Program-made: the position numbers and the translations under genes
Notes under the pieces: generated by a model
The model's database searches: none
Told to the model about the DNA's origin: nothing
The model's input: the letters and a program-made list of their open reading frames with translations, nothing else
In this document: one piece after another, positions 6,236 to 11,674 of the stretch
Numbering within the stretch: the stretch's first letter is position 1
How the letters are laid out: every line of letters begins with the position of its first letter
Assembly (NCBI GenBank): GCA_049974825.1
Contig: JBNGDJ010000080.1
Span: 1 to 11,674, forward strand
DNA from: JBKHDT01 sp049974825
GTDB lineage: Bacteria; Pseudomonadota; Gammaproteobacteria; Halothiobacillales; Halothiobacillaceae
Length of the DNA stretch: 11,674 nucleotides
Direction of reading: 5' to 3'

Positions 6236-6355
6236 CGGGTTTTTTCCCATGTTTGCTGGCATGATAATGGCATCTTCCCGCCCGGTTCGCATCCCGGGCA
6301 TTTTCCTGCATTGCCGCTGGCGGCATGCTGCAAGATCTGGATCAGAACCTGACGG

Positions 6356-6703
6356 ATGAATGGAATGAACGATATTGACGTGGAAACTCTGGTTGATCTA
6401 CTCGACTCGGGGGCAGAGGAGGTCACGATTATCGATGTGCGTGGCGGGGGCGAGACCGCCCAGGGCGTAATCAGTGGCGCGCGTCTGCTCCCCCTTCACT
6501 TGATTCCCATGCACGTGGACCAGTTCCGCGGCCCGGGGCGCAAGGTGCTCTACTGCCACAGCGGAGCGCGATCCGCCCAGGCATGCCACTTTCTCTCGCG
6601 CCAGGGCATCGATGGGTTGTACAACCTTGAAGGGGGCATCATGGCCTGGGCCATGGCCGGCCAGCGCCTGGTGCCGGCCGATTCCGGGGCCTCGCTGCTG
6701 TGA
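6356..6703 (+). CDS. Single-domain rhodanese-like sulfurtransferase
   Basis: The 115-residue protein is one rhodanese domain: the IIDVR strand at 25-29, then the active-site loop CHSGARS at 67-73 with the persulfide-forming C67, then the usual GLYNLEGGIMAW close at 87-98. There is no signal peptide, so it should act in the cytoplasm, moving sulfane sulfur between thiols. Its TGA overlaps the GTG start of the next gene, a TusA-type sulfur carrier, which points to translational coupling and a shared sulfur-transfer job. In sulfur oxidisers, rhodanese and TusA often travel with dsrE2 or with hdr/dsr genes; none is seen here. A start at the next ATG (6365) is equally possible because neither has a clear ribosome-binding site. 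Confidence 0.88.
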   Translation: MNGMNDIDVETLVDLLDSGAEEVTIIDVRGGGETAQGVISGARLLPLHLIPMHVDQFRGPGRKVLYCHSGARSAQACHFLSRQGIDGLYNLEGGIMAWAMAGQRLVPADSGASLL

Positions 6704-6939
6704 GTGCTTCGCGTCAGGACTGCCGCCATCTGGATGCCCGGGGGCTTTCCTGCCCCATGCCGCTGCTCAAGGCGCGAGCGCTGCTGGCCGGCATGGTATC
6801 GGGTGACTGCCTGGAAATCGTGGCGACCGACCCGGACGCCGAGGCGGACTTGAGAGCCTATTGTGACCAGGCAGGTCACCAGCTTGTCGAGGCGCGCGTT
6901 GCGTCGGGCGAGACGGTCGTGATCCTGGAAAAGGGTTGA
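6700..6939 (+). CDS. tusA: TusA/SirA-family sulfur carrier protein
   Basis: The 79-residue product shows the TusA hallmark: DARGLSCPMPLLKAR at 12-26, with the CPMP motif whose C18 carries the persulfide. Length and the closing beta strand (ETVVILEKG) fit the family. It begins with GTG overlapping the rhodanese stop codon by four bases, GTGA. TusA proteins hand sulfur to tRNA thiolation, to molybdenum cofactor enzymes, or, in sulfur oxidisers, to the reverse Dsr or Hdr-like routes. With a rhodanese immediately upstream and sox genes nearby, a part in sulfur oxidation is plausible but is inferred from context. Several TusA paralogues often occur in such genomes, so the symbol marks the family and not proven orthology to E. 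coli TusA. Confidence 0.87.
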   Translation: MSASRQDCRHLDARGLSCPMPLLKARALLAGMVSGDCLEIVATDPDAEADLRAYCDQAGHQLVEARVASGETVVILEKG

Positions 6940-7310
6940 TTCTTCCTGAGCGGCAGGCGCCCAGTGGCGTTCACCCTCGGTATAACATGTGTATCCGCTG
7001 CGTTTTCACGTTATAATCTCCGGTTCCCCTTTTTGAACTGTTGTCCGGCGATGCGGACGACATGGCCGCGCGATACCCGCGGTATTGGGGCAAAACTCTG
7101 CGGGGTTCATCAGGACCAACGGCGTATGGCCAGCGATTGACGCTGGCTGTGCGATCCCTGCTTCGTGCGGTGATTCGCCCGGGGTTGCTGTTGTGCCTTG
7201 CATGTTCTGGCCGGTTGTCGGCCCGTCGACCGCTGCAGCGCCGATCCGGGGAGTCCGGCGGAGCGAGCGAGTCGATCTGAATTTGTCTAACTGATTGGAG
7301 AGTCCTTCCA
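6940..7310 (+). other. Long structured leader ahead of ilvIHC
   Basis: This 371-base gap holds no convincing gene. Near its start are AT-rich promoter-like patches. It then holds several hairpins: GTTGTCCG/CGGACGAC (7040-7047 with 7054-7061, one wobble), ATACC-CGC-GGTAT, GCCAGCG/CGCTGGC (7129-7135 with 7141-7147, perfect) and GGCCG/CGGCC (7209-7213 with 7219-7223). An open frame from ATG 7062 to the stop at 7280 includes a stretch rich in Leu, Val and Ile (LTLAVRSLLRAVIRPGLLLC). It lacks a ribosome-binding site and good codon bias. No stem followed by a T run was found, so classical attenuation is not demonstrated. Confidence 0.5.
7012..7017 (+). promoter_or_regulatory. Perfect -10 hexamer, candidate ilvI promoter
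   Basis: TATAAT stands in an AT-rich patch in otherwise GC-rich DNA, in the right orientation for the ilv genes. A second, weaker TATAAC lies at 6981-6986. No good -35 is found 16-18 bases upstream of either, so the promoter would need an activator or be weak. Use of this site would give a leader of nearly 290 bases. Confidence 0.35.
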
Positions 7311-9011
7311 GTGGAATTGTCCGGTGGCGAGATCCTTGTCCAGTGCCTGAAGGAAGAGGGGGTCGATATCCTCTTCGGCTACCCCGGGGGCGCGGTGCTG
7401 CATATTTACGATGCGCTTTACCAGCAGGACGAGGTGAAGCACGTGCTGGTGCGTCACGAGCAGGGCGCGGTGCACATGGCGGACGGCTATGCCCGTGCCA
7501 CGGGGCGCCCGGGTGTGGTGCTGGTCACCTCCGGCCCCGGTGCAACCAATGCCGTGACCGGCATTGCGACCGCCCATATGGACTCGGTCCCGATGGTGGT
7601 GTTTACCGGTCAGGTGGCGACACACATGATCGGCAACGACGCCTTCCAGGAGGTCGACAGCGTGGGGATTACACGCCCCTGCGTGAAGCACAACTTCCTG
7701 GTCAAGGACGTCCGTGATCTGGCGGATACTATCAAGAAGGCGTTTTACATCGCCACCAGCGGTCGCCCGGGGCCCGTACTGGTCGATATTCCCAAGGATG
7801 TCACCGATCCGAAGGTGAAGATTCCCTTCAGCTACCCTGATTCGGTCCGGATGCGCTCCTACAATCCGACGGTCAAGGGTCATGTCGGGCAGGTCAAGAA
7901 GGCAGTTGACATGATCCTCGGGGCCAAGCGCCCCATGATCTACACCGGTGGCGGCGTGATTCTGGGCAAGGCCTCGGAGCAGCTGACACAATTTGCGCGC
8001 AAGCTTGGTTATCCGGTGACCAACACCCTGATGGGACTGGGTGCGTTTCCGGCCACCGACGGACAGTTCGTGGGCATGCTGGGCATGCATGGGACCTACG
8101 AGGCCAATATGGGCATGCACCACTGTGACGTGCTCATTGCCATCGGCGCCCGCTTCGATGACCGCGTGACCGGCAATCTGGCCAAGTTCTGTCCCACGGC
8201 CAGGATCGTGCACGTGGACGTGGACCCGGCGTCGATTTCCAAGAACGTGACCGTCGATGTGCCCATCGTTGGCGAAGTCGGGGACGTGCTCGAGGAAATG
8301 ATGCGCATCATGGAGCACGAAGGCGATCGTCGAGACCGCGAGGCGCTCGAGGCCTGGTGGGCGCAGATCGAGCAGTGGCGCACAATGCAGTGCCTGAAGT
8401 ACCAGTGGTCCGACGAGGTGATCAAGCCGCAGTACGTGGTTGAAAAGCTCTGGGAAATCACCGGCGGGGATGCCTTCGTCACTTCCGACGTCGGCCAGCA
8501 CCAGATGTGGGCGGCCCAGTACTACAAGTTCGACAAGCCAAACCGCTGGATCAATTCGGGCGGGCTGGGCACGATGGGCTTCGGCCTGCCGGCGGCGCTC
8601 GGGATCAAGGCGGCGCTGCCTGACGAGGAAGTCGTCTGCGTGACCGGGGAAGGCAGCATCCAGATGTGCATGCAAGAGCTTTCCACCGCCTTGCAGTACT
8701 ACCTGCCCGTCAAGGTGGTGAGCCTGAACAACCGCTACCTGGGAATGGTTCGCCAGTGGCAGGAATTCTTTTACCAGGGGCGCTATGCCATGAGTTACAT
8801 GGAAGCTCTGCCGGATTTCGTCAAGCTGGCGGAAGCCTATGGCCATGTCGGCATGCGGATCGAGAAGCCCGCTGATGTCGAAGGCGCGCTCAAGGAAGCC
8901 TTCGCGCTCAAGGACCGACTTGTGTTCATGGATTTCCAGACCGATCCGGCGGAAAATGTCTACCCCATGGTGCCGCAGGGTGCCGGGCTCAACGAGATGA
9001 TTCTGGTGTAA
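7311..9011 (+). CDS. ilvI: Acetolactate synthase large (catalytic) subunit
   Basis: The enzyme condenses two pyruvates to acetolactate, or pyruvate with 2-oxobutyrate, using thiamine diphosphate, Mg and FAD. It is the first common step to valine, leucine and isoleucine. The 566-residue protein has the usual three domains. The cofactor-activating Glu is E50 in VRHEQGAVHMADGYARATG. The central FAD-binding domain spans about 190-340. The C-terminal thiamine-diphosphate motif runs from GEGS (446-449) to NN (473-474); E447 replaces the commoner D, as in many proteobacterial homologues. The start is GTG at 7311 with TTGGAG ten bases upstream. ilvH begins directly after the TAA. Chain features fit the biosynthetic, valine-sensitive type rather than a catabolic enzyme; the name ilvB is also used. 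Confidence 0.96.
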   Translation: MELSGGEILVQCLKEEGVDILFGYPGGAVLHIYDALYQQDEVKHVLVRHEQGAVHMADGYARATGRPGVVLVTSGPGATNAVTGIATAHMDSVPMVVFTGQVATHMIGNDAFQEVDSVGITRPCVKHNFLVKDVRDLADTIKKAFYIATSGRPGPVLVDIPKDVTDPKVKIPFSYPDSVRMRSYNPTVKGHVGQVKKAVDMILGAKRPMIYTGGGVILGKASEQLTQFARKLGYPVTNTLMGLGAFPATDGQFVGMLGMHGTYEANMGMHHCDVLIAIGARFDDRVTGNLAKFCPTARIVHVDVDPASISKNVTVDVPIVGEVGDVLEEMMRIMEHEGDRRDREALEAWWAQIEQWRTMQCLKYQWSDEVIKPQYVVEKLWEITGGDAFVTSDVGQHQMWAAQYYKFDKPNRWINSGGLGTMGFGLPAALGIKAALPDEEVVCVTGEGSIQMCMQELSTALQYYLPVKVVSLNNRYLGMVRQWQEFFYQGRYAMSYMEALPDFVKLAEAYGHVGMRIEKPADVEGALKEAFALKDRLVFMDFQTDPAENVYPMVPQGAGLNEMILV

Positions 9012-9506
9012 ATGATGCGGCATATCATTTCGATCCTGATGGAAAACGAATCCGGGGCGCTGTCCCGGGTGGCGGGCCTGTTTTCGGCGCGCGGCTACAA
9101 TATCGAGTCGCTGTCGGTCGCCCCGACCAACGACGGCACCCTGTCCCGCCTCACGCTGGTGACACGGGGGGATGACCAGATCATCGAGCAGATCGTCAAG
9201 CAGCTGAACAAGCTGGTTGATGTGGTCAAGGTGCAGGACATGGTCGAGTCGCCCCACATCGAACGCGAGTTGATGCTGATCAAGGTGCAGGCGGTCGGTC
9301 CCGGGCGTGACGAGGTTTATCGGCTGGCGGAGATTTTCCGCGGGCAGGTGATCGACGTGACGGACGGCTCCTATACGGTGCAGATGACCGGCCCCGGCCA
9401 CAAGCTGGATGCCTTCATCGAGGCGCTGGGCGCCATACCGGTCATCGAGGTGGTGCGTTCCGGGGCATTGGGGATCAGCCGTGGTGCCCGCGGCATGAGC
9501 CTTTAA
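9012..9506 (+). CDS. ilvH: Acetolactate synthase small (regulatory) subunit
   Basis: IlvH binds the large subunit, raises its activity and confers feedback inhibition by valine. The 164-residue protein opens with an ACT domain (about 4-77): HIISILMENESGALSRVAGL, followed by FSARGYNIESLSV. The second half, ERELMLIKVQ onward, is the family's C-terminal domain (about 84-160). Length agrees with E. coli IlvH (163). The ATG at 9012 touches the ilvI stop codon (TAAATGATG), so the subunits are translationally coupled; a start at the second ATG (9015) would remove only one residue. A three-hairpin repeat copy begins at the base after its stop. Confidence 0.96.
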   Translation: MMRHIISILMENESGALSRVAGLFSARGYNIESLSVAPTNDGTLSRLTLVTRGDDQIIEQIVKQLNKLVDVVKVQDMVESPHIERELMLIKVQAVGPGRDEVYRLAEIFRGQVIDVTDGSYTVQMTGPGHKLDAFIEALGAIPVIEVVRSGALGISRGARGMSL

Positions 9507-9583
9507 GGAGGGTCTGCACGAATGCAGACCCTTCCGTGCAGGGCATGGACGCCCTGCCGCACAATGGCTTGCACCATTGTGCG
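9507..9583 (+). repeat. Diverged copy of the hairpin repeat between ilvH and ilvC (copy C)
   Basis: Three consecutive hairpins fill 77 bases. First, AGGGTCTGCA (9509-9518) pairs with TGCAGACCCT (9523-9532) around CGAA, extendable to 12 pairs with one wobble. Second, GCAGGGC (9538-9544) pairs with GCCCTGC (9551-9557). Third, CGCACAATGG (9558-9567) pairs with CCATTGTGCG (9574-9583). The core GCCCTGCCGCACAATGG (9551-9567) is identical to the copy at 11577-11674. The second half of the complete element is absent. It starts at the base after the ilvH stop. Since ilvIH and ilvC are probably one operon, this structure would lie inside the mRNA. Confidence 0.75.
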
Positions 9584-9639
9584 TTGGGGCAGCCGACGAC
9601 ACATTTTTTCGACTTTCCAGAATCGCTGAGGAGAACTTC

Positions 9640-10656
9640 ATGCAGGTTTATTACGACAAGGACTGCGACCTTTCCATCATCCGCGGGATGAAGGTGGCAA
9701 TCATCGGTTACGGCTCTCAGGGTCATGCACACGCGCTGAACCTCAAGGATTCCGGCGTGGAGGTCGTTGTCGGCCTGCGTGCGGGCTCCGGCTCGGCCAA
9801 AAAGGCCGAGGCGGAAGGCCTGACCGTGATGAGTGTGGCCGATGCGGCCAAGGCGGCCGACCTGGTGATGATCCTGGCGCCCGACGAGAACCAGGCGGAT
9901 ATCTACAATGCTGATATCGCCCCGAACCTGAAGCAGGGCGGCACGCTTGCCTTCGCGCACGGTTTCAACATCCTGTACAACCAGATCGTGCCGCGTGCGG
10001 ATCTGGACGTCATCATGATCGCGCCCAAGGCGCCGGGACACACCGTGCGTTCCGAGTTCGTCAAGGGTGGCGGGATTCCGGACCTGATCGCGATTCATCA
10101 GGATGCCACCGGCAAGGCCAAGCAGACGGCGCTGTCCTACGCGTCCGGCGTGGGTGGTGGTCGAACCGGTATCATCGAAACCACCTTCAAGGACGAGACG
10201 GAAACCGACCTGTTCGGTGAGCAGGCCGTGCTCTGCGGTGGGGCTGTTGAGCTGGTGAAGATGGGCTTCGAAACCCTGACCGAGGCGGGCTACCCGGCCG
10301 AGATGGCTTACTTTGAATGCCTGCACGAGCTCAAGCTGATCGTTGACCTGATGTACGAGGGCGGCATTGCCAACATGAACTACTCCATCTCCAACAATGC
10401 GGAGTACGGCGAGTACGTCACGGGCCCCGAGGTGATCAACGAGCAGTCTCGCGAGGCGATGCGCAACGCACTCAAGCGTATCCAGAACGGTGACTATGCC
10501 AAGATGTTCATCCAGGAAGGGCGGACCAACTACCCCTCCATGACCGCGCGGCGCCGCCAGAATGCAGAGCACCCCATCGAGGTGGTGGGCGAACAGCTGC
10601 GCAGCATGATGCCCTGGATTCAGGCCAACAAGATCATCGACAAGTCGCGCAACTGA
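9640..10656 (+). CDS. ilvC: Ketol-acid reductoisomerase, class I, NADPH type
   Basis: IlvC converts acetolactate (or acetohydroxybutyrate) by Mg-dependent alkyl migration and NADPH reduction, the second step of valine and isoleucine synthesis. From the ATG at 9640 the protein has 338 residues, the standard class I length. The Rossmann motif is GYGSQG at 23-28. R48, S50 and S52 in GLRAGSGS favour NADPH. H107 is in the conserved AHGFN. The metal ligands D190, E194, E226 and E230 are all present, in DETETDLFGEQ and ECLHELKLI. S251 lies in the substrate-binding NYSISN. The start is fixed by GAGGAG about seven bases upstream; the frame stays open further back only through the repeat sequence. It lies 133 bases after ilvH. 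A hairpin follows the stop. Confidence 0.98.
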   Translation: MQVYYDKDCDLSIIRGMKVAIIGYGSQGHAHALNLKDSGVEVVVGLRAGSGSAKKAEAEGLTVMSVADAAKAADLVMILAPDENQADIYNADIAPNLKQGGTLAFAHGFNILYNQIVPRADLDVIMIAPKAPGHTVRSEFVKGGGIPDLIAIHQDATGKAKQTALSYASGVGGGRTGIIETTFKDETETDLFGEQAVLCGGAVELVKMGFETLTEAGYPAEMAYFECLHELKLIVDLMYEGGIANMNYSISNNAEYGEYVTGPEVINEQSREAMRNALKRIQNGDYAKMFIQEGRTNYPSMTARRRQNAEHPIEVVGEQLRSMMPWIQANKIIDKSRN

Positions 10657-10675
10657 GCGACGCAAGCCATACTTC

Positions 10676-10696
10676 AGGGCCGCCAAGTGCGGCCCT
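10676..10696 (+). terminator. Hairpin terminator after ilvC
   Basis: AGGGCCGC (10676-10683) pairs perfectly with GCGGCCCT (10689-10696) around loop CAAGT, 20 bases after the ilvC stop. It is followed by GTTGCTGTTC, T-rich but not a pure run, so termination may be partial and allow read-through to pssA. Confidence 0.6.
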
Positions 10697-10746
10697 GTTG
10701 CTGTTCGGGGCATATGTCGGGAAGCCCCCGGCGCCCCTGCGTGACC

Positions 10747-10772
10747 GTGCGAAGCCAGGGGGTGCTTCGTGC
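10747..10772 (+). other. Hairpin in the pssA 5' region
   Basis: CGAAGC (10750-10755) pairs with GCTTCG (10764-10769) around an 8-base loop. Two G-U pairs and a G-C pair extend it to nine. It lies about 40 bases before the pssA start with no T run after it, so it may be a leader structure. Its role is unknown. Confidence 0.3.
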
Positions 10773-10813
10773 CGAGCGTTCACCCGAAAAACCAGAGCGA
10801 GCAAGGGCGCCCC

Positions 10814-11575
10814 ATGAGCAAGCGCGTGCCATCCGATGCGGAAGGTCGGCCTCAGCGAAAAGCCATCTACCTGCTGCCGAACCTCTTTACCACCGCGGCG
10901 TTGTTCGCCGGGTTTTTTGCCATTGTCTCGGCAATCCGGGATGACTTCGTGGCTGCGGCCATCGCCGTCTTTGTTGCCATGGTTCTGGACGGGCTGGATG
11001 GACGAGTGGCCAGGCTGACGCACACCCAAAGCGCGTTCGGGGTGGAGTACGACAGCCTGGCTGACATTGTGTCCTTCGGCGTTGCACCGGCCCTTGTCAT
11101 CTTTCTCTGGGCACTGGAGGCAATCGACGGGCGCTGGGGCGCGCTGGGTGCTTTCGTGTACCTGCTCAGTGCGGCGATCCGTCTGGCGCGTTTCAATGTC
11201 CAGGTGGAAACGGCGGACAAGCGGTTTTTCACGGGGCTGGCCAGCCCGGCGGCCGCGGCCATGCTGATGGGGATGGTGTGGGTGCTGGAAAGTCGGGCGA
11301 TTGATCCGGCACCCTGGGTCGGCTGGATCTGGGTGTTGACGGTGACCACGGGGCTGCTGATGGTCTCAAGTTTCCCCTATTACAGCTTCAAGGCAGTCAG
11401 TCCGCGTTTGAAGCTGTCATTCTTCAGCATTCCCCTGGCCGTGGTGCTGTTCGTTCTGGCCATGCGGGATCTGGCGCTGACTCTTTGGCTGCTCTTTCTT
11501 GCGTACGGACTGTCTGCACCGCTGTGGGTGCTCTGGCGGCGCACGGTGCGACTGGTGGTGCGTCCGGGGGGCTGA
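10814..11575 (+). CDS. pssA: CDP-diacylglycerol-serine O-phosphatidyltransferase
   Basis: PssA joins CDP-diacylglycerol and serine to make phosphatidylserine, the precursor of phosphatidylethanolamine, at the inner membrane. The 253-residue product has several membrane helices and the complete CDP-alcohol phosphotransferase motif: D59, D62-G63, A66-R67, G76, D80 and D84 (within DGLDGRVARL and FGVEYDSLAD). It is the integral-membrane type II enzyme, not the phospholipase-D-like E. coli enzyme. The ATG at 10814 has AAGGG seven bases upstream; an in-frame ATG at 10769 would add 15 residues with no ribosome-binding site and was set aside. The order ilvIHC-pssA, often followed by leuA, is common in gammaproteobacteria, so leuA is expected just beyond the window. 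A repeat copy begins one base after the stop codon. Confidence 0.95.
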   Translation: MSKRVPSDAEGRPQRKAIYLLPNLFTTAALFAGFFAIVSAIRDDFVAAAIAVFVAMVLDGLDGRVARLTHTQSAFGVEYDSLADIVSFGVAPALVIFLWALEAIDGRWGALGAFVYLLSAAIRLARFNVQVETADKRFFTGLASPAAAAMLMGMVWVLESRAIDPAPWVGWIWVLTVTTGLLMVSSFPYYSFKAVSPRLKLSFFSIPLAVVLFVLAMRDLALTLWLLFLAYGLSAPLWVLWRRTVRLVVRPGG

Positions 11576-11576
11576 C

Positions 11577-11674
11577 TTGGGAATCTATGCACAAATACAG
11601 ACCTTCCCGTGCTGGTCTCGGATGCCCTGCCGCACAATGGCGCAAGCCATTGAATTGCGGAGCCCGGGCCGAGC
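11577..11674 (+). repeat. Second long copy of the repeat element, cut by the window end (copy B)
   Basis: The copy begins TTGGGAATCTATGCACAAAT, one base after the pssA stop, and runs to the window end. Bases 11589-11674 align to 3036-3121 with 7 differences and no gaps. The clearest fold is CAATGGC (11635-11641), tetraloop GCAA, GCCATTG (11646-11652). It is extended by CCGCA (11630-11634) with TGCGG (11656-11660) across a 3-base AAT bulge. The right half and second terminal repeat should lie in the next 60-65 bases. Confidence 0.8.

Noticed and set aside
6236..6301. Longer BepA reading frame beginning at 6301
   Set aside because: It would put 22 extra residues before a good signal peptide; the ATG at 6235 gives a normal exported precursor.
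7062..7280. A small protein gene in the ilv leader
   Set aside because: There is no ribosome-binding site and weak codon bias. The Leu/Val/Ile-rich stretch is reported only as a possible leader signal.
9577..9639. Longer IlvC reading frame beginning at 9577
   Set aside because: It runs through the third hairpin of the repeat; the ATG at 9640 has a strong ribosome-binding site and gives the standard 338 residues.
7287..9641. Very long minus-strand open frame (784 codons) opposite ilvI and ilvH
   Set aside because: It is the antisense shadow of two certain genes; high GC at third positions keeps stops out of the opposite strand. The translation is His/Asp-rich and resembles no family.
9475..10713. 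Minus-strand open frame of 412 codons opposite ilvC
   Set aside because: Antisense shadow of ilvC, whose catalytic residues are all in place.

Overview
The window reads as chromosomal DNA from a GC-rich, thiosulfate-oxidising gammaproteobacterium, probably of the Ectothiorhodospiraceae/Chromatiales type (Thioalkalivibrio-like). This rests on a periplasmic Sox cluster (soxX, soxA, soxB) next to the gammaproteobacterial block ilvI-ilvH-ilvC-pssA, plus a BepA-type M48 protease and a rhodanese/TusA pair. Genus and species cannot be read from the sequence alone.

Layout. Positions 1-51 are the last codons of a plus-strand gene. Its stop codon runs directly into a perfect 12-bp hairpin. Converging on it is a minus-strand gene for a short HPP-family membrane protein (141-785). 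A strong terminator (891-921) separates that gene from soxB (1036-2841, minus). A 422-bp gap between soxB and soxA holds a soxB promoter region, a 159-bp repeat with terminal inverted repeats, and the soxA terminator, whose stem extends into the repeat. soxA (3264-4121) and soxX (4175-4546) follow, both minus strand, so transcription runs X to A, with B transcribed separately. Upstream of soxX are an operator-like inverted repeat and a promoter region matching that of soxB. bepA (4826-6235, minus) diverges from a rhodanese-tusA pair with overlapping ends (6356-6939, plus). A 371-bp structured leader precedes ilvI (7311-9011), ilvH (9012-9506), ilvC (9640-10656) and pssA (10814-11575).

How the genes work together. 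SoxXA attaches thiosulfate oxidatively to a carrier (SoxYZ, not in this window), and SoxB hydrolyses the sulfate end off the carrier. The rhodanese and TusA are cytoplasmic sulfur-transfer proteins that may link to sulfur oxidation or to thiolation chemistry. IlvIH and IlvC carry out the first two common steps of branched-chain amino-acid synthesis. PssA begins phosphatidylethanolamine synthesis. BepA handles outer-membrane protein quality control.

Most unusual feature. A dispersed intergenic repeat family has four copies or fragments (52-82, 3023-3181, 9507-9583, 11577-11674). It has imperfect terminal inverted repeats beginning TTGGG and an RNA-like fold of successive hairpins, one capped by a GCAA tetraloop. 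Several stem positions differ between copies by compensatory changes. Every copy lies at the 3' end of a gene; three begin within 0-1 base of a stop codon, and the fourth merges with the soxA terminator. I see no CRISPR array, tRNA, rRNA or transposase.
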